From contig NZ_FNFH01000001.1 of NCBI RefSeq assembly GCF_900100355.1, positions 758,963-822,962 on the forward strand: a stretch of DNA of 64,000 nucleotides, read 5' to 3'. Under the pieces are notes generated by a model. It saw nothing but the letters and a program-made list of their open reading frames with translations. It was not told the origin of the DNA and made no database searches. The stretch's first letter is position 1. Each line of letters starts with the position of its first letter. This stretch comes from Microbulbifer yueqingensis. Lineage in GTDB: Bacteria; Pseudomonadota; Gammaproteobacteria; Pseudomonadales; Cellvibrionaceae. This document shows positions 18,542 to 28,262 of this stretch, piece after piece. Both the position numbers and the translations under genes were made by a program.

Positions 18542-19072
18542 TCAGGTAATCGTCAGGCGCCCGCGACGAAAACGCCCGCGCGCGCCCCCGGCGGCCTGGG
18601 CCAGGGTCTGCATGGTATGCATGTGGCACAGGGCCACGGCCAGGGCATCGGCAGCGTCCTCCTGCGGAGCCGCCGGCAGGGACAGCAGGGTCTTGACCAT
18701 ATGCTGCACCTGTAGCTTGTCCGCCGCACCGCTGCCGACGATCGCCTGCTTGACCTTGCGCGCCTCGTATTCCGCCACCGGCAGGTCGGCGTGGGTCGCG
18801 GCCACGATTGCAGCGCCGCGGGCCTGTCCAAGCTTGAGCGCCGAGCCGGCACTCTTGGCCATGAATACATTCTCGATCGCCATCTCTGCCGGACAGTACT
18901 GCCCGGCGATCTGGCTCACGGCGTCGAAGATAAGCTTGAGGCGTTCTGGCAATTCCGCATCCGGCAGGCGGATAACACCGCTCGCCACATAGCGGGCCCT
19001 GCCGCGCTCGACGTCAATCAGGCCATATCCGGTCTTGCGCGAGCCGGGGTCGATACCCAGGATCCGGGTCAA
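18542..19072 (-). CDS. ruvC: Crossover junction endodeoxyribonuclease RuvC
   Basis: Resolves Holliday junctions by symmetric nicking within the RuvABC complex. The protein (176 residues from the chosen start) has the RNase H-like first strand [14 protein letters not shown] with the catalytic Asp, [20 protein letters not shown] with the catalytic Glu, and [15 protein letters not shown] with the last acidic pair. I chose the TTG at 19072: it is preceded by AGGAAG at suitable spacing and gives the usual 173-residue size, whereas the longer in-frame extension is not conserved in type. Confidence 0.93.
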   Translation of the reverse strand: MTRILGIDPGSRKTGYGLIDVERGRARYVASGVIRLPDAELPERLKLIFDAVSQIAGQYCPAEMAIENVFMAKSAGSALKLGQARGAAIVAATHADLPVAEYEARKVKQAIVGSGAADKLQVQHMVKTLLSLPAAPQEDAADALAVALCHMHTMQTLAQAAGGARGRFRRGRLTIT

Positions 19073-19139
19073 GGGGCAACTTCCTGTATGTTTATATAGT
19101 AATGGTGAAAGATTGGAAGTGTCCCAAGGCGGGAGGAAG

Positions 19140-19178
19140 GCGTCAAGGGAACGCGACAAGGGAAAGCGTCAAGTGGAA
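19140..19178. repeat. Three imperfect 13-base tandem repeats
   Basis: GCGTCAAGGGAAC, GCGACAAGGGAAA and GCGTCAAGTGGAA run head to tail between ruvC and yebC. A short AGAT microrepeat follows at about 19187-19198. No function is visible. Confidence 0.55.
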
Positions 19179-19271
19179 GGGGCAACAGATAGATAGATGG
19201 AGCGAAGGGGAGCAGCCTGCTCCCCTGCCCGCCCCGCTGAGGGGCAGGCGGCGTGGACAGCGGCGGCCGAA

Positions 19272-20015
19272 TCAGCCCAGTTCCGCCATCACGTCCTCCG
19301 GAATATCGGCATTGGTATAGACATTTTGCACGTCGTCCAGGTCCTCCAGCATATCCACCAGTGCCAGTACCTTCTCCGCCCCCTCGCGATCCAGTGGAAT
19401 GGTGGTGGAGGGGATCATGGCGATCTCGGCGCCATCGGGTTTGAAACCCGCCTCGGTCAGCGCGTCCTTTACCGGCATGTAATCCTGGAACTCGGTGGTG
19501 AGCTCGATGCTGCCGTCATCGTTGGTCTCGATATCCTCGGCACCCGCCTCCAGGGCGGCCTCCATCAGGGCGTCCTCGTCCACGCCGGGCTCGTAGTACA
19601 TCTGGCCCTTGCGGGCAAAGAGGTAGGCCACCGAGCCGTCGGTGCCCAGGTTGCCGCCGCGCTTGGTGAACGCGTGGCGCACCTCGGCCACGGTGCGGTT
19701 GCGGTTGTCGGTCAGGCACTCCACCAGGATTGCGACACCGCCGACGCCGTACCCCTCGTAGGTTACGGCCTCGTAGTTATCACCCTCGGCATTGCCGGCG
19801 CCGCGCGCAACGGCCTTGTCGATGGTGTCCTTTTTCATGTTGGCGCCCAGCGCCTTATCGATAGCAGTGCGCAGGGTCGGGTTGTCGTCAGGGTTGGGAC
19901 CGGCCTTCGCGGCCACCGTCAGTTCGCGGATGATCTTGGTAAAAACCTTGCCGCGCTTGGCATCCTGGGCCGCCTTGCGGTGCTTGATATTGGCCCACTT
20001 ACTATGTCCTGCCAT
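19272..20015 (-). CDS. yebC: YebC/PmpR family protein
   Basis: A 247-residue protein of the YebC family, annotated as a DNA-binding regulator and more recently implicated in translation at polyproline stretches. The family start [23 protein letters not shown] is present (positions 1-23), along with [23 protein letters not shown] and the acidic C-terminal domain. Its position just upstream of ruvC on the same strand is conserved across many proteobacteria. Hairpin sequences near 19207-19250 follow the stop but lack a U run. Confidence 0.95.
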   Translation of the reverse strand: MAGHSKWANIKHRKAAQDAKRGKVFTKIIRELTVAAKAGPNPDDNPTLRTAIDKALGANMKKDTIDKAVARGAGNAEGDNYEAVTYEGYGVGGVAILVECLTDNRNRTVAEVRHAFTKRGGNLGTDGSVAYLFARKGQMYYEPGVDEDALMEAALEAGAEDIETNDDGSIELTTEFQDYMPVKDALTEAGFKPDGAEIAMIPSTTIPLDREGAEKVLALVDMLEDLDDVQNVYTNADIPEDVMAELG

Positions 20016-20116
20016 CTGTAATCTCCGGTATCTGGGTGGGGCCCTGCCTGCAAGCGGATACAGGGGTGCCCGCAGAAACCAGCTGCGGGACGGGCTCCCA
20101 CTTTTTACTCTCTTAC

Positions 20117-21895
20117 TTAACTGACCTGCTCTTCCTTCTGGCGCAGGCGGATGTTCAGTTCGCGCAGCTGCCGCGTATCCACGGTGCCCGGGGCGTCGGT
20201 CATGACACAGGCCGCACTCTGGGTCTTCGGGAAAGCGATAACGTCCCGAATCGACTCACTGCCGGTCATCAGCATTACCAGCCGGTCGAGGCCAAAAGCC
20301 AGGCCGCCATGGGGCGGCGCGCCGTATTTCAGCGCATCCAGCAGGAACCCGAACTTCTCGCGCTGCTCGCGCTCGTCGATGCCGAGGGTGCGGAATACCG
20401 CCTGCTGCATCGCCTGGTCGTGGATACGCAGGGAGCCGCCGCCCAGCTCGGTGCCGTTCAGGACCATGTCGTAGGCCCGGGAAAGCGCCTCGAGCGGGTT
20501 TTTCTCCAGCTCTTCCGGGGCACAGGAAGGCGCGGTAAAGGGGTGGTGCAGCGAGGTCAGGCTGCCGTCGTCCTCTTCCTCGAACATGGGGAAATCCACC
20601 ACCCACAAAGGCGCCCACTCGGCGGTGTACAGGTTCAGGTCCTCGCCCAGCTTGCAGCGCAGGGCCCCGAGGGCCTCGGATACGATCTTTGCCTTGTCGG
20701 CACCGAAGAAAATGAGGTCGCCGTTCTCGGCCTCCATGCGCTCCAGGATGGCCGCGCGGGTCTCGACGGGCAGGAACTTCACAATCGGCGACTGCAGGCC
20801 GCTCTCCAGGTCGGACTTGTCGTTGACCTTGATATAGGCCAGCCCCTTGGCACCGTAGATGCCGACGAACTTGCCGTAGTCGTCGATCTGCTTGCGGGTC
20901 AGCTTGTCATTGCCGCCCGGCACCTTCAGCGCAGCCACGCGACCCCGGGGATCGTTGGCCGGCCCGGAGAAGACCTTGAACTCAACCTCGGTCATCAGGT
21001 CCTTGATCTCCACCAGCTCCAGCGGGATACGCAGGTCCGGCTTGTCCGAGCCGAAGCGCAGCATGGCCTCGTAGTAGCTCATGCGCGGGAAATCGCCGAG
21101 CTCCACGCCCATCAGCTCGCTGAAGACGCCCCGCACCAGGCCCTCGGTGATGGACATGATGTCGTCCTCACCGAGAAACGCAGTCTCGATATCGATCTGG
21201 GTGAACTCCGGCTGGCGATCCGCCCGCAGGTCCTCATCGCGGAAGCACTTGGCGATCTGGTAGTAACGGTCGAAGCCGGAAACCATCAGCAGCTGCTTGA
21301 ACAGCTGCGGCGACTGCGGCAGGGCAAAGAACTTACCCTCGTGGGTACGGCTTGGCACCAGGTAGTCGCGCGCACCCTCCGGGGTGGCCCGGGTCAGGAT
21401 CGGGGTCTCGATATCGAGGAATCCCTCGCCGTCCAGGTAGTTGCGGATGGCCGTGGTCAGCTTCGAGCGGAAACGCAGGTTGTGCTGCATCTCCCGGCGA
21501 CGCAGGTCCAGGTAGCGGTATTTGAGGCGCACGTCCTCACCCACCGCGGTGTGCTCGTCCAGCTGGAATGGCACTGTCTCGGCGGTATTGAGGATTTCCA
21601 GCGCGGTACCGTAGACCTCGACCTCCCCGGTCACCATGTTCGGGTTGACCGCTTCCGGCGCCCGGGCGCGCACGCGGCCGGTCACTTTGAGGACGTATTC
21701 ACTGCGCACCCGGTCGGCCAGCTCGAAGTGCTCGGCCGCATCCGGGTCGAACACCACCTGGGCGATCCCGTCGCGGTCGCGCAGGTCGATGAAGATCACT
21801 CCACCGTGATCCCGGCGCCGGTCAACCCAGCCGCACAGGGTAACTTCGCGGTCGATATCCGCAGAACGAAGGGCGCCACAGTAGTCGCTGCGCAT
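20117..21895 (-). CDS. aspS: Aspartate--tRNA ligase
   Basis: Class II aminoacyl-tRNA synthetase charging tRNA-Asp. The 592-residue protein has the N-terminal OB anticodon-binding domain ([20 protein letters not shown]), motif 2 ([20 protein letters not shown]), a bacterial GAD insertion domain in the middle, and motif 3 ([16 protein letters not shown]). Length matches bacterial AspRS (590 in E. coli). It follows the small zinc-ribbon gene by 76 bases and precedes yebC, in the common order. Confidence 0.97.
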   Translation of the reverse strand: MRSDYCGALRSADIDREVTLCGWVDRRRDHGGVIFIDLRDRDGIAQVVFDPDAAEHFELADRVRSEYVLKVTGRVRARAPEAVNPNMVTGEVEVYGTALEILNTAETVPFQLDEHTAVGEDVRLKYRYLDLRRREMQHNLRFRSKLTTAIRNYLDGEGFLDIETPILTRATPEGARDYLVPSRTHEGKFFALPQSPQLFKQLLMVSGFDRYYQIAKCFRDEDLRADRQPEFTQIDIETAFLGEDDIMSITEGLVRGVFSELMGVELGDFPRMSYYEAMLRFGSDKPDLRIPLELVEIKDLMTEVEFKVFSGPANDPRGRVAALKVPGGNDKLTRKQIDDYGKFVGIYGAKGLAYIKVNDKSDLESGLQSPIVKFLPVETRAAILERMEAENGDLIFFGADKAKIVSEALGALRCKLGEDLNLYTAEWAPLWVVDFPMFEEEDDGSLTSLHHPFTAPSCAPEELEKNPLEALSRAYDMVLNGTELGGGSLRIHDQAMQQAVFRTLGIDEREQREKFGFLLDALKYGAPPHGGLAFGLDRLVMLMTGSESIRDVIAFPKTQSAACVMTDAPGTVDTRQLRELNIRLRQKEEQVS

Positions 21896-21971
21896 GAATA
21901 CAATTCCCGTTGTCGATGGTGGTTGGCAGGGCGGCAGCCGCCGCCCCGGTTGGGTCTGGCCGCAACCGCTG

Positions 21972-22232
21972 TCAGCTGGCCTTGGCCTTGTCCCCGGCGG
22001 GCTTGTCCGCCTTGGGTTTGGCCGCGTCCCCGGCCAGGTTTTTCTTGCTTCCCGTCTTGAAGTCGGTCTCGTACCAACCGCCGCCCTTGAGGCGGAAGCC
22101 GGCGGCCGAGATCTTCTTGCGCAATCCGGCCTCCTTGCACTCGGGGCAGTCGGTCAGGGGCGCGTCACTGATACGCTGCAGGGCCTCCATCTGGTGACCG
22201 CAGGCACTGCACTGATATTCATAGATCGGCAT
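21972..22232 (-). CDS. FmdB-family zinc ribbon protein
   Basis: An 86-residue protein beginning [16 protein letters not shown]. It has a second Cys pair in [19 protein letters not shown], forming the four-cysteine zinc ribbon of the FmdB/CxxC_CxxC family, and a Lys/Ala-rich tail. The family was named from a putative regulator of formamidase; the function in this context is unknown. Placement directly upstream of aspS is common in gammaproteobacteria and suggests shared transcription. Confidence 0.9.
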   Translation of the reverse strand: MPIYEYQCSACGHQMEALQRISDAPLTDCPECKEAGLRKKISAAGFRLKGGGWYETDFKTGSKKNLAGDAAKPKADKPAGDKAKAS

Positions 22233-22490
22233 GGATTCAGTACCCGATACATTAAGGGGCGCAGATTATACATGAGGCCCTGCGGAGGAAGAAGCGGGGC
22301 CCCGCCCAGGGGTGCAGTTTGCGCCCCGGGAGCATGGAGCGGCAGTCTGTAAGCGCAAAATCGTGAAAAAAGCACTATTTTTCCCGCATAACCCCGTGCG
22401 CGTGAAAAAAAACTATATATACTTCGTCCCAGTACCGCGCTGTACGAACACATTTTTATCGGAAAAACACAACACAAAAGGAAGCTAGCC

Positions 22491-22925
22491 ATGGCCGCAC
22501 GCAAGAAAGCCACAGCCAAGAAAGCACCCGCTAAGAAGACCGCAGCGAAGAAGACCTCGGCTAAGAAGGCTCCGGCCAAGAAGGCCGCACCCAAGGCCAA
22601 GAAGGTGACCGCGGTCAAGGAAAAGTACACCAAGACCCAGATCCTGAACCAGATCGCCGAAAACACCGACCTGACCCGCAAGCAGGTCCAGTCTGTCATG
22701 GACGAGCTGTCCGACGTGATCGAGAGCCACATCAAGAAGCGTGCAGTGGGCGAGTTCACCCTGCCGGGCCTGATGAAGATCACCACCGTGAAGAAGCCGG
22801 CCAAGAAGGCCCGCAAGGGTATCAACCCCTTCACCGGTGAGGAGACCGTATTCAAGGCCAAGCCTGCCAGCATCCAGGTAAAGGTACGCCCGCTGAAGAA
22901 GCTGAAGGAAATGGCCGAGAATTAA
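22491..22925 (+). CDS. HU-family DNA-binding protein with histone H1-like N-terminal tail
   Basis: A 144-residue nucleoid protein. Residues 1-42 are an Ala/Lys/Pro tail built of AKKAPAKKTAAKK-type repeats like eukaryotic histone H1 or AlgP tails. From about residue 46 (YTKTQILNQIAENTDL) comes an HU/IHF-like domain with the beta-arm region KKARKGINPFTGEE and a C-terminal segment FKAKPASIQVKVRPLKKLKE. It probably compacts DNA or modulates transcription. The ATG has a strong AAGGAAG ribosome-binding site 8 bases upstream, and an AT-rich stretch with tatata around 22413 could be its promoter. It is divergent from the aspS operon and followed by a terminator. Confidence 0.9.
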   Translation: MAARKKATAKKAPAKKTAAKKTSAKKAPAKKAAPKAKKVTAVKEKYTKTQILNQIAENTDLTRKQVQSVMDELSDVIESHIKKRAVGEFTLPGLMKITTVKKPAKKARKGINPFTGEETVFKAKPASIQVKVRPLKKLKEMAEN

Positions 22926-22948
22926 GCGACAGCCTTCCCGGACGCCCG

Positions 22949-22970
22949 ACCCCGCCCCGGCGGGGTTTTC
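22949..22970 (+). terminator. Intrinsic terminator after the HU-like gene
   Basis: A stem accccg / cggggt followed by TTTTC, 24 bases after the stop codon. Confidence 0.75.
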
Positions 22971-23099
22971 TGTTTTCAGGCCCGCCGGAACTGCAACCGG
23001 TTACCTCCGGGGGTGCAGGGCCCTACCATCCCCGCCCCGCCCGGGCGTAAAATACCCGGCCATCTGTATAAGTAACACCAACCGGACAAGACCCCAGCT

Positions 23100-24827
23100 A
23101 TGCGCGCATCCCGCTACCTGATCGCCACCCAGAAAGAAACCCCGAATGACGCCGTGGTCATCAGCCACCAGCTGATGCTCCGCGCGGGCATGATCCGCCG
23201 CCTGTCCTCCGGACTCTACACCTGGCTGCCCACCGGCCTGCGCGTGCTGCGCAAAGTCGAGCGCATCGTGCGCGAGGAAATGGACCGGGCCGGCGCCCTG
23301 GAGGTACTGATGCCGGTGGTGCAGCCGGCCGAGCTGTGGGAGGAGTCCGGTCGCTGGCAGCAGTACGGCCCGGAACTGCTGCGCATCGAGGACCGTCACC
23401 AGAACGCGTTCTGCCTGGGCCCGACTCACGAAGAGGTGATCACGGACCTGATCCGCAACGAGATCAACAGCTACAAGCAGCTGCCGGCGAACTTCTACCA
23501 GGTGCAGACCAAGTTCCGCGATGAGATCCGCCCGCGCTTCGGCGTGATGCGCGCGCGCGAGTTCACCATGAAGGACGCCTACTCCTTCCACCTGGGCGCA
23601 GACTCCCTGCAGGAAACCTACGACATCATGCACGGCGCCTACTGCCGCATCTTCGACCGTATCGGCCTGGACTACCGGCCGGTGCTGGCGGACACGGGCG
23701 CCATCGGCGGCTCCAGCTCCCACGAGTTCCACGTGCTGGCGGACAGCGGTGAGGACGATATCGCATTCTCCTCAGGCAGCCGCTACGCCGCCAACGTGGA
23801 ACTGGCCGAGGCAGTGGCTCCCGCCGCTAACCGCCCGCAGCCGACCGCGGAGATGCAGGAAGTCCACACGCCGGGGCAAAAGACTATCGAGCAGGTCAGC
23901 GACTTCCTCGACAGCGACCCAGCCCACTCGGTGAAGACCCTGATCGTACTGGGTGAGGCCGCGGAGGGAGAACAGGCCCCGCTGGTGGCGCTGGTGCTGC
24001 GCGGCGACCATGACCTGAACGAGCTCAAGGCGGAAAAGCTGCCCGGCATCGCCAGCCCGCTGCAGTTTGCCCCCGAGGAGCGCATCGCCTCCGAACTGGG
24101 CTGCGGCATCGGTTCCCTGGGACCGGTGGGCCTCGAAATCGAGACGGTGGTGGATCGCGCCGCCGCCCACCTGGCCGATTTCACCTGCGGCGCCAATCGC
24201 GATGACTACCACCTGACCGGCGTCAACTGGGAGCGCGACCTGCCCCTGGCACGGGTAGAGGATCTGCGCAACGTGGTCGCCGGTGATGCCAGCCCGGACG
24301 GGAAAGGCACCCTGGAAATCAAGCGCGGCATCGAGGTGGGCCACATTTTCCAGCTCGGCGACAAGTACAGCCGCGCCATGAACGCCACGGTGCTCGACGA
24401 GAACGGCAAGGAACAGGTCATGTCCATGGGCTGCTACGGTATCGGCGTATCGCGCATCGTCGCCGCTGCCATCGAGCAGAACCACGACGATGCCGGCATC
24501 ATCTGGCCGGAATCCATCGCGCCCTTCCAGCTGGCCATCGTACCCATCAACATGCACAAGAGTGACCTGGTGCGTGAGAAGTGCGAGCACCTCTACGAGG
24601 CGCTGCGCGAGCATGGCATCGATGTGCTGTTCATGGATGAGCCCAAGGCTCGCCTCGGCGCCATGCTTGCGGACGTGGAGCTGCTGGGTATCCCGCACCG
24701 TATCGTGGTCGGTGACCGCGGCCTGGAGCGGGGTGTGGTGGAATACAAGGGCCGCCGCGATGCGGAGAGCCAGGACTTCGCCGAGTCCCAGCTGCTGGAG
24801 GTGCTGCTGGAAAAGCTCGGGCATTGA
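23100..24827 (+). CDS. proS: Proline--tRNA ligase
   Basis: Class II synthetase charging tRNA-Pro. The 575-residue protein is the bacterial type with an editing (INS/YbaK-like) domain inserted between motifs 2 and 3, at about residues 225-390. It has [20 protein letters not shown], motif 2 [20 protein letters not shown], motif 3 [20 protein letters not shown], and a C-terminal anticodon-binding domain. Length is close to E. coli ProRS (572). It is followed by a lytic transglycosylase gene, a pairing also known in Pseudomonas. Confidence 0.97.
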   Translation: MRASRYLIATQKETPNDAVVISHQLMLRAGMIRRLSSGLYTWLPTGLRVLRKVERIVREEMDRAGALEVLMPVVQPAELWEESGRWQQYGPELLRIEDRHQNAFCLGPTHEEVITDLIRNEINSYKQLPANFYQVQTKFRDEIRPRFGVMRAREFTMKDAYSFHLGADSLQETYDIMHGAYCRIFDRIGLDYRPVLADTGAIGGSSSHEFHVLADSGEDDIAFSSGSRYAANVELAEAVAPAANRPQPTAEMQEVHTPGQKTIEQVSDFLDSDPAHSVKTLIVLGEAAEGEQAPLVALVLRGDHDLNELKAEKLPGIASPLQFAPEERIASELGCGIGSLGPVGLEIETVVDRAAAHLADFTCGANRDDYHLTGVNWERDLPLARVEDLRNVVAGDASPDGKGTLEIKRGIEVGHIFQLGDKYSRAMNATVLDENGKEQVMSMGCYGIGVSRIVAAAIEQNHDDAGIIWPESIAPFQLAIVPINMHKSDLVREKCEHLYEALREHGIDVLFMDEPKARLGAMLADVELLGIPHRIVVGDRGLERGVVEYKGRRDAESQDFAESQLLEVLLEKLGH

Positions 24828-24938
24828 TGGCGACAACCGCGGTCCCTCACGGGGCCGCGGCCCTGTCCCGGGGTCGCGGCCCCGCCCCGGGACATAAGCC
24901 CTGCCCTTTCCCCGCGCCTTCTCGTAAAATCCTTTCCC

Positions 24939-25505
24939 ATGATAAGAACAACCCTGCTGACCCTGCTCCTGCTGCTCGTCGCGAGTGCCGCCTCGGCACA
25001 GGTGCGCATACCCGAGCTGGCGCCGGAAGAGCGCCGCGCTCTGCGTGAGGCGATCGGGCAGGCAGACAGCTTTGCTGACCGCTTCGATGCGGAAGTGTGG
25101 CTGATGGCCAAGTCACAGCCCCTGGCCCGCTACATCAAGGACCCGCAAGAGCGCATGCGGGTGCTGAAGGCGGTCCACCGTGAGGCCACCCTGGCCGGGC
25201 TCAGCCCCGAGATCGTGCTGGCGGTGATACAGATCGAAAGCGCCTTCGATCCCTATGCGGTGTCGCGCGTGGGTGCGCAGGGCATGATGCAGGTAATGCC
25301 GTTCTGGAAGAACGAGATCGGCAGTCCCGCGGACAACCTGATCGATATGGACACCAACCTGCGCTACGGCTGCACCATCCTCAAGCACTATATCGGCAAG
25401 GCGAGGGGCAACCTGGCCAATGCGCTGGCATACTACAACGGCAGTTACGGCCGCCATACCTACAGCAGCAAGGTGCTGGACGCCTGGGCCGACCGCTGGC
25501 GCTGA
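24939..25505 (+). CDS. Lytic transglycosylase (SLT domain)
   Basis: A 188-residue exported murein-cleaving enzyme. The signal peptide covers residues 1-20 (LLTLLLLLVASAASAQ). The SLT domain starts around residue 75 with the catalytic Glu in IQIESAFDPYAVSRVGAQG, then GMMQVMPFWKNEIG and ALAYYNGSYGRHTY. It is expected to cut glycan strands in the periplasm, leaving 1,6-anhydromuramic ends. Two GC-rich hairpins without T runs lie in the 110-base gap after proS (from about 24838), so separate transcription is possible. Confidence 0.9.
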   Translation: MIRTTLLTLLLLLVASAASAQVRIPELAPEERRALREAIGQADSFADRFDAEVWLMAKSQPLARYIKDPQERMRVLKAVHREATLAGLSPEIVLAVIQIESAFDPYAVSRVGAQGMMQVMPFWKNEIGSPADNLIDMDTNLRYGCTILKHYIGKARGNLANALAYYNGSYGRHTYSSKVLDAWADRWR

Positions 25506-25523
25506 GGCCGGGGACATACCATC

Positions 25524-26591
25524 GTGAATACCGCATTCGTCTTCTTCACCGGTGCCGCCTGCAGCCTGCTGCTACTCGCGGCCGCCAAGCTGGCCGGCCA
25601 CTACCGCGGGCTGGCGGCCGGACGCTGGCTGCTGGTAGTCATCACCGGGGTCTTCTTTTACCTGCTGCGCCACGTTTTGCCCCCGGTGACGCCACTGGTG
25701 GATTTCCTGGCGGTCTGGCCCTCACTCCTGGTCCCCGGTGCTTTCTGGCTGTTTGCCCACAGTCTCTGCTGCGACACCGAGGAATTTCCCCGCTGGGGCT
25801 GGCTGCTGATCGGACTGGATATCGCTATCAACACCCTGTCTATCAGCGACGTGTGGCGGGAGAACTGGCAGCAGCTCGATGCAACCGCCTACCTCCTGGC
25901 CCAGCCACTCAAACTCGGCCTGCTGGCGGCCGGCGTGATTACCCTGCTCCGGCAATACCAGTCAGACCTGGTGGAGGCACGCCGCAACCTGCGGCTTGCA
26001 CTGATGATCGCAATCGGCGGTTATATGCTGGTCGTGGTAATGGCCGAGTTCCTGTTTTCCTACCAGCCTGTGCCCACCGGTATACCGGCGCTGCACGCAT
26101 TCCTGGCCAGCCTGCTGTCACTGGGCGCCTGCCTGTGGCTGCTGGCCCCCGCCCCCGGCGCCCTGGCAGAGTCACTGCCGCGCGCAAACGAGCCCATGCC
26201 CGCCGAGGATCTGGAATCCCCGGCGCCGGCCCCCATGGATGAGGGCCAGCAGCGACTGGCAGAGCGGCTGGAGGCCCATATGCAGGCCGGGGGCTACCGC
26301 CATACCGGGCTCACCATCCGCGAGCTGGCAGAGCAGCTCGGGGAGCGCGAACACGTACTGCGCTCGCTGATCAATCGGCATCTCGGCTACCGCAATTTCA
26401 ACGAGTTCCTGAACCGCTACCGTATTGACGAGGCCAGCGCTCGGCTGGCCGACCCACAACAGGCCCACCTGCCGGTGCTCACCATCGCCCTGGATATCGG
26501 CTACCGCTCCCTGAGCCCCTTCAATGCTGCCTTCAAGCGCCGCCACAACCAGACGCCTACCGAGTATCGACGGGAGCGGCTCCCGGCTTAA
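25524..26591 (+). CDS. AraC-family regulator with N-terminal membrane domain
   Basis: A 355-residue protein. The first 215 residues contain about six or seven hydrophobic helices, and residues 240-350 are an AraC/XylS DNA-binding domain with two helix-turn-helix motifs (LTIRELAEQLGEREHVLRSL and IALDIGYRSLSPFNAAFKRR, then HNQTPTEYRRERL). Such membrane-bound AraC regulators probably sense an envelope or lipid signal. It starts with GTG 18 bases after the transglycosylase stop. The next gene, a sterol-desaturase-like enzyme 145 bases downstream, is the likely target; this is inference from position. Confidence 0.87.
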   Translation: MNTAFVFFTGAACSLLLLAAAKLAGHYRGLAAGRWLLVVITGVFFYLLRHVLPPVTPLVDFLAVWPSLLVPGAFWLFAHSLCCDTEEFPRWGWLLIGLDIAINTLSISDVWRENWQQLDATAYLLAQPLKLGLLAAGVITLLRQYQSDLVEARRNLRLALMIAIGGYMLVVVMAEFLFSYQPVPTGIPALHAFLASLLSLGACLWLLAPAPGALAESLPRANEPMPAEDLESPAPAPMDEGQQRLAERLEAHMQAGGYRHTGLTIRELAEQLGEREHVLRSLINRHLGYRNFNEFLNRYRIDEASARLADPQQAHLPVLTIALDIGYRSLSPFNAAFKRRHNQTPTEYRRERLPA

Positions 26592-26736
26592 TCGCCCGGT
26601 TTTCGGAATTCGTCAGCGGTTTTTCGGATTCCGGAAGCCCCCACCGGAAAATTAGCCCAGACTCCAGTCACGTCACCAGGAGCAGCTGCAGGCCGCTCCC
26701 CGAGCCCAGCATTGAAAAAGAACAAAGGGTGTCCTC

Positions 26737-27546
26737 ATGGAATTTTTCTGGGAGCTTGCCGCCGACTGGACAGTGAACTTTCGCCAGGGGCTGTTTCGCT
26801 ACCTGCTGGCCACGGTATCCACCGGCGTGCTGCTGGGATGGTTGTTCCGGCGCTGGGCAGCGCCGCGCCGCATCCAGGAGCGCCGGGCCGGGTGGAGGGA
26901 TATCCGCCGGGAGCTCAGTTTCTCGATGCTCACGCTGGCCGTATTCGCCACCACCGGCGTCATCACCCTGATCCTCGCGGACTGGGGCCTGGTAAAGCTC
27001 TACCACCGCTGGGACAGCTACCCTCTCTGGTGGCACCTGGCCAGCCTGCCGGTGGTGATCCTGCTCCATGACGCGTATTTCTACTGGACGCACCGCGCCA
27101 TGCACCACCCGAAGCTGTTCCGGCATTTCCACCGGGTACACCACCTGTCGCGCACCCCCACGCCCTGGACGGCCTACAGCTTCTCCATCGGCGAAGCCGC
27201 ACTGATGGCCCTTTTCTCACCGCTGATCATGATGCTGCTGCCACTGCACGTGCTCGTCTGGCTGGTATTCCTGTTCGTGATGATCTTTCGCAATGCCATG
27301 CTCCACGCCGGCTATGAATTCCACCCGCGCGGATGGGTCGACGGCCCGCTGGATTTCATGACCACCACCACCCACCACGACCTGCACCACCAGCAGTTCC
27401 GGGGTAATTACGGCTTCTATTTCACCTGGTGGGATCGCTGGATGGGCACCGAATTCAATAACTACAAGGAAGAGTTCCGTCGTGCGGCAGGCGCTGGCAC
27501 ACCCGTCGCCGGCGCGAAACAGGGCGATGCCAGCGCCATGACCTGA
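26737..27546 (+). CDS. Sterol desaturase / fatty acid hydroxylase family protein
   Basis: A 269-residue membrane di-iron oxygenase. Histidine clusters of the superfamily are present: HDAYFYWTHRAMHH, HFHRVHH and HHDLHHQQF. Four or more membrane helices are visible, at about residues 20-40, 60-82, 98-115 and 155-185. Such enzymes hydroxylate or desaturate lipids or sterol-like molecules; the substrate is unknown. The ATG at 26737 follows a membrane AraC regulator gene, and a strong terminator lies 80 bases beyond the stop. Confidence 0.88.
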   Translation: MEFFWELAADWTVNFRQGLFRYLLATVSTGVLLGWLFRRWAAPRRIQERRAGWRDIRRELSFSMLTLAVFATTGVITLILADWGLVKLYHRWDSYPLWWHLASLPVVILLHDAYFYWTHRAMHHPKLFRHFHRVHHLSRTPTPWTAYSFSIGEAALMALFSPLIMMLLPLHVLVWLVFLFVMIFRNAMLHAGYEFHPRGWVDGPLDFMTTTTHHDLHHQQFRGNYGFYFTWWDRWMGTEFNNYKEEFRRAAGAGTPVAGAKQGDASAMT

Positions 27547-27627
27547 CCGGAGAAGATACCGGGCGCGGAGGTTTCTATTTCCCGCCCTCACCTGTTGCGG
27601 CTGATCGGCAGAAAACCGCAAGCCTGT

Positions 27628-27657
27628 GCGCGGGCCCGGCCGGGCCCGCGCTTTTTT
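27628..27657 (+). terminator. Intrinsic terminator after the desaturase-like gene
   Basis: A perfect 10-bp stem (gcgcgggccc, loop ggcc, gggcccgcgc) followed by TTTTTT. It faces the end of the convergent DUF4345-type gene. Confidence 0.9.
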
Positions 27658-28087
27658 AATCTGCGCTGTCACCCTCGCCGGGAACCCCCGGCGCCCCACT
27701 CGCATCGCGACGCGTCTGCCAGAAGCAGGCCAGCCCCCAGGCCACCAGCACTACCTCAGTGGCCAGGAAAAGCCCGTTGCGCCAGTCGAAGCCGCTGTAC
27801 ACCAGCATCCCCCACAACCTGCCGCAACCAAAACCCAGGTAGGCCAGGGCCACCAGCAGGCACCCCTGGGCCCGGTAGCGCCGGAACACGAGCGGCAGGG
27901 AGATGGCGAGCGCGATCGCCAGCATCAGGCCGCCAAAGGTGGCCAGGAGTTCCGGCGTGGCTGGAGGCGCCAGCAGCCCGAAATCGATAGCCCCGGCAAA
28001 TCCCGCCGGGTCGAGAAACGCCATAACGCCGATGGCTGCGAAAATCGCCACGTTCAGAGTGAGATAGACGGTTACGCTGTGTTTCAT
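27656..28087 (-). CDS. DUF4345-like membrane protein
   Basis: A 143-residue protein with four hydrophobic helices (about residues 5-27, 45-68, 75-97 and 101-122) and a hydrophilic tail. Features such as LATFGGLMLAIALAISL and a Gly-rich third helix resemble small DUF4345-type membrane proteins; the family assignment is tentative. Function unknown. It is divergent from the PpiC-like gene and convergent with the desaturase gene, with no operon partner. Confidence 0.7.
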   Translation of the reverse strand: MKHSVTVYLTLNVAIFAAIGVMAFLDPAGFAGAIDFGLLAPPATPELLATFGGLMLAIALAISLPLVFRRYRAQGCLLVALAYLGFGCGRLWGMLVYSGFDWRNGLFLATEVVLVAWGLACFWQTRRDASGAPGVPGEGDSAD

Positions 28088-28262
28088 ACGGGCATCTCCC
28101 TTGCTTGTTTCCCGCCCCCGGCGCGCTGGCCCGGCAAAAACCTGCCGCAGCCGTTTCCAGTCTACCAGCCCGGCGTACGGCTGCCTGCCCGCGACATATT
28201 TGTACTATCTTCCTGAGACCTGTTCGCCCCTAAATTCACCATGCGCGAGACGGAGTATGCGG

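Noticed and set aside
16820..18715. Long plus-strand frame across ruvB, ruvA and ruvC
   Set aside because: It crosses three certain genes on the opposite strand with a composition typical of antisense to GC-rich codons.
20036..22060. Long plus-strand frame opposite aspS
   Set aside because: Antisense to an unmistakable aspartyl-tRNA synthetase; no motif of its own.
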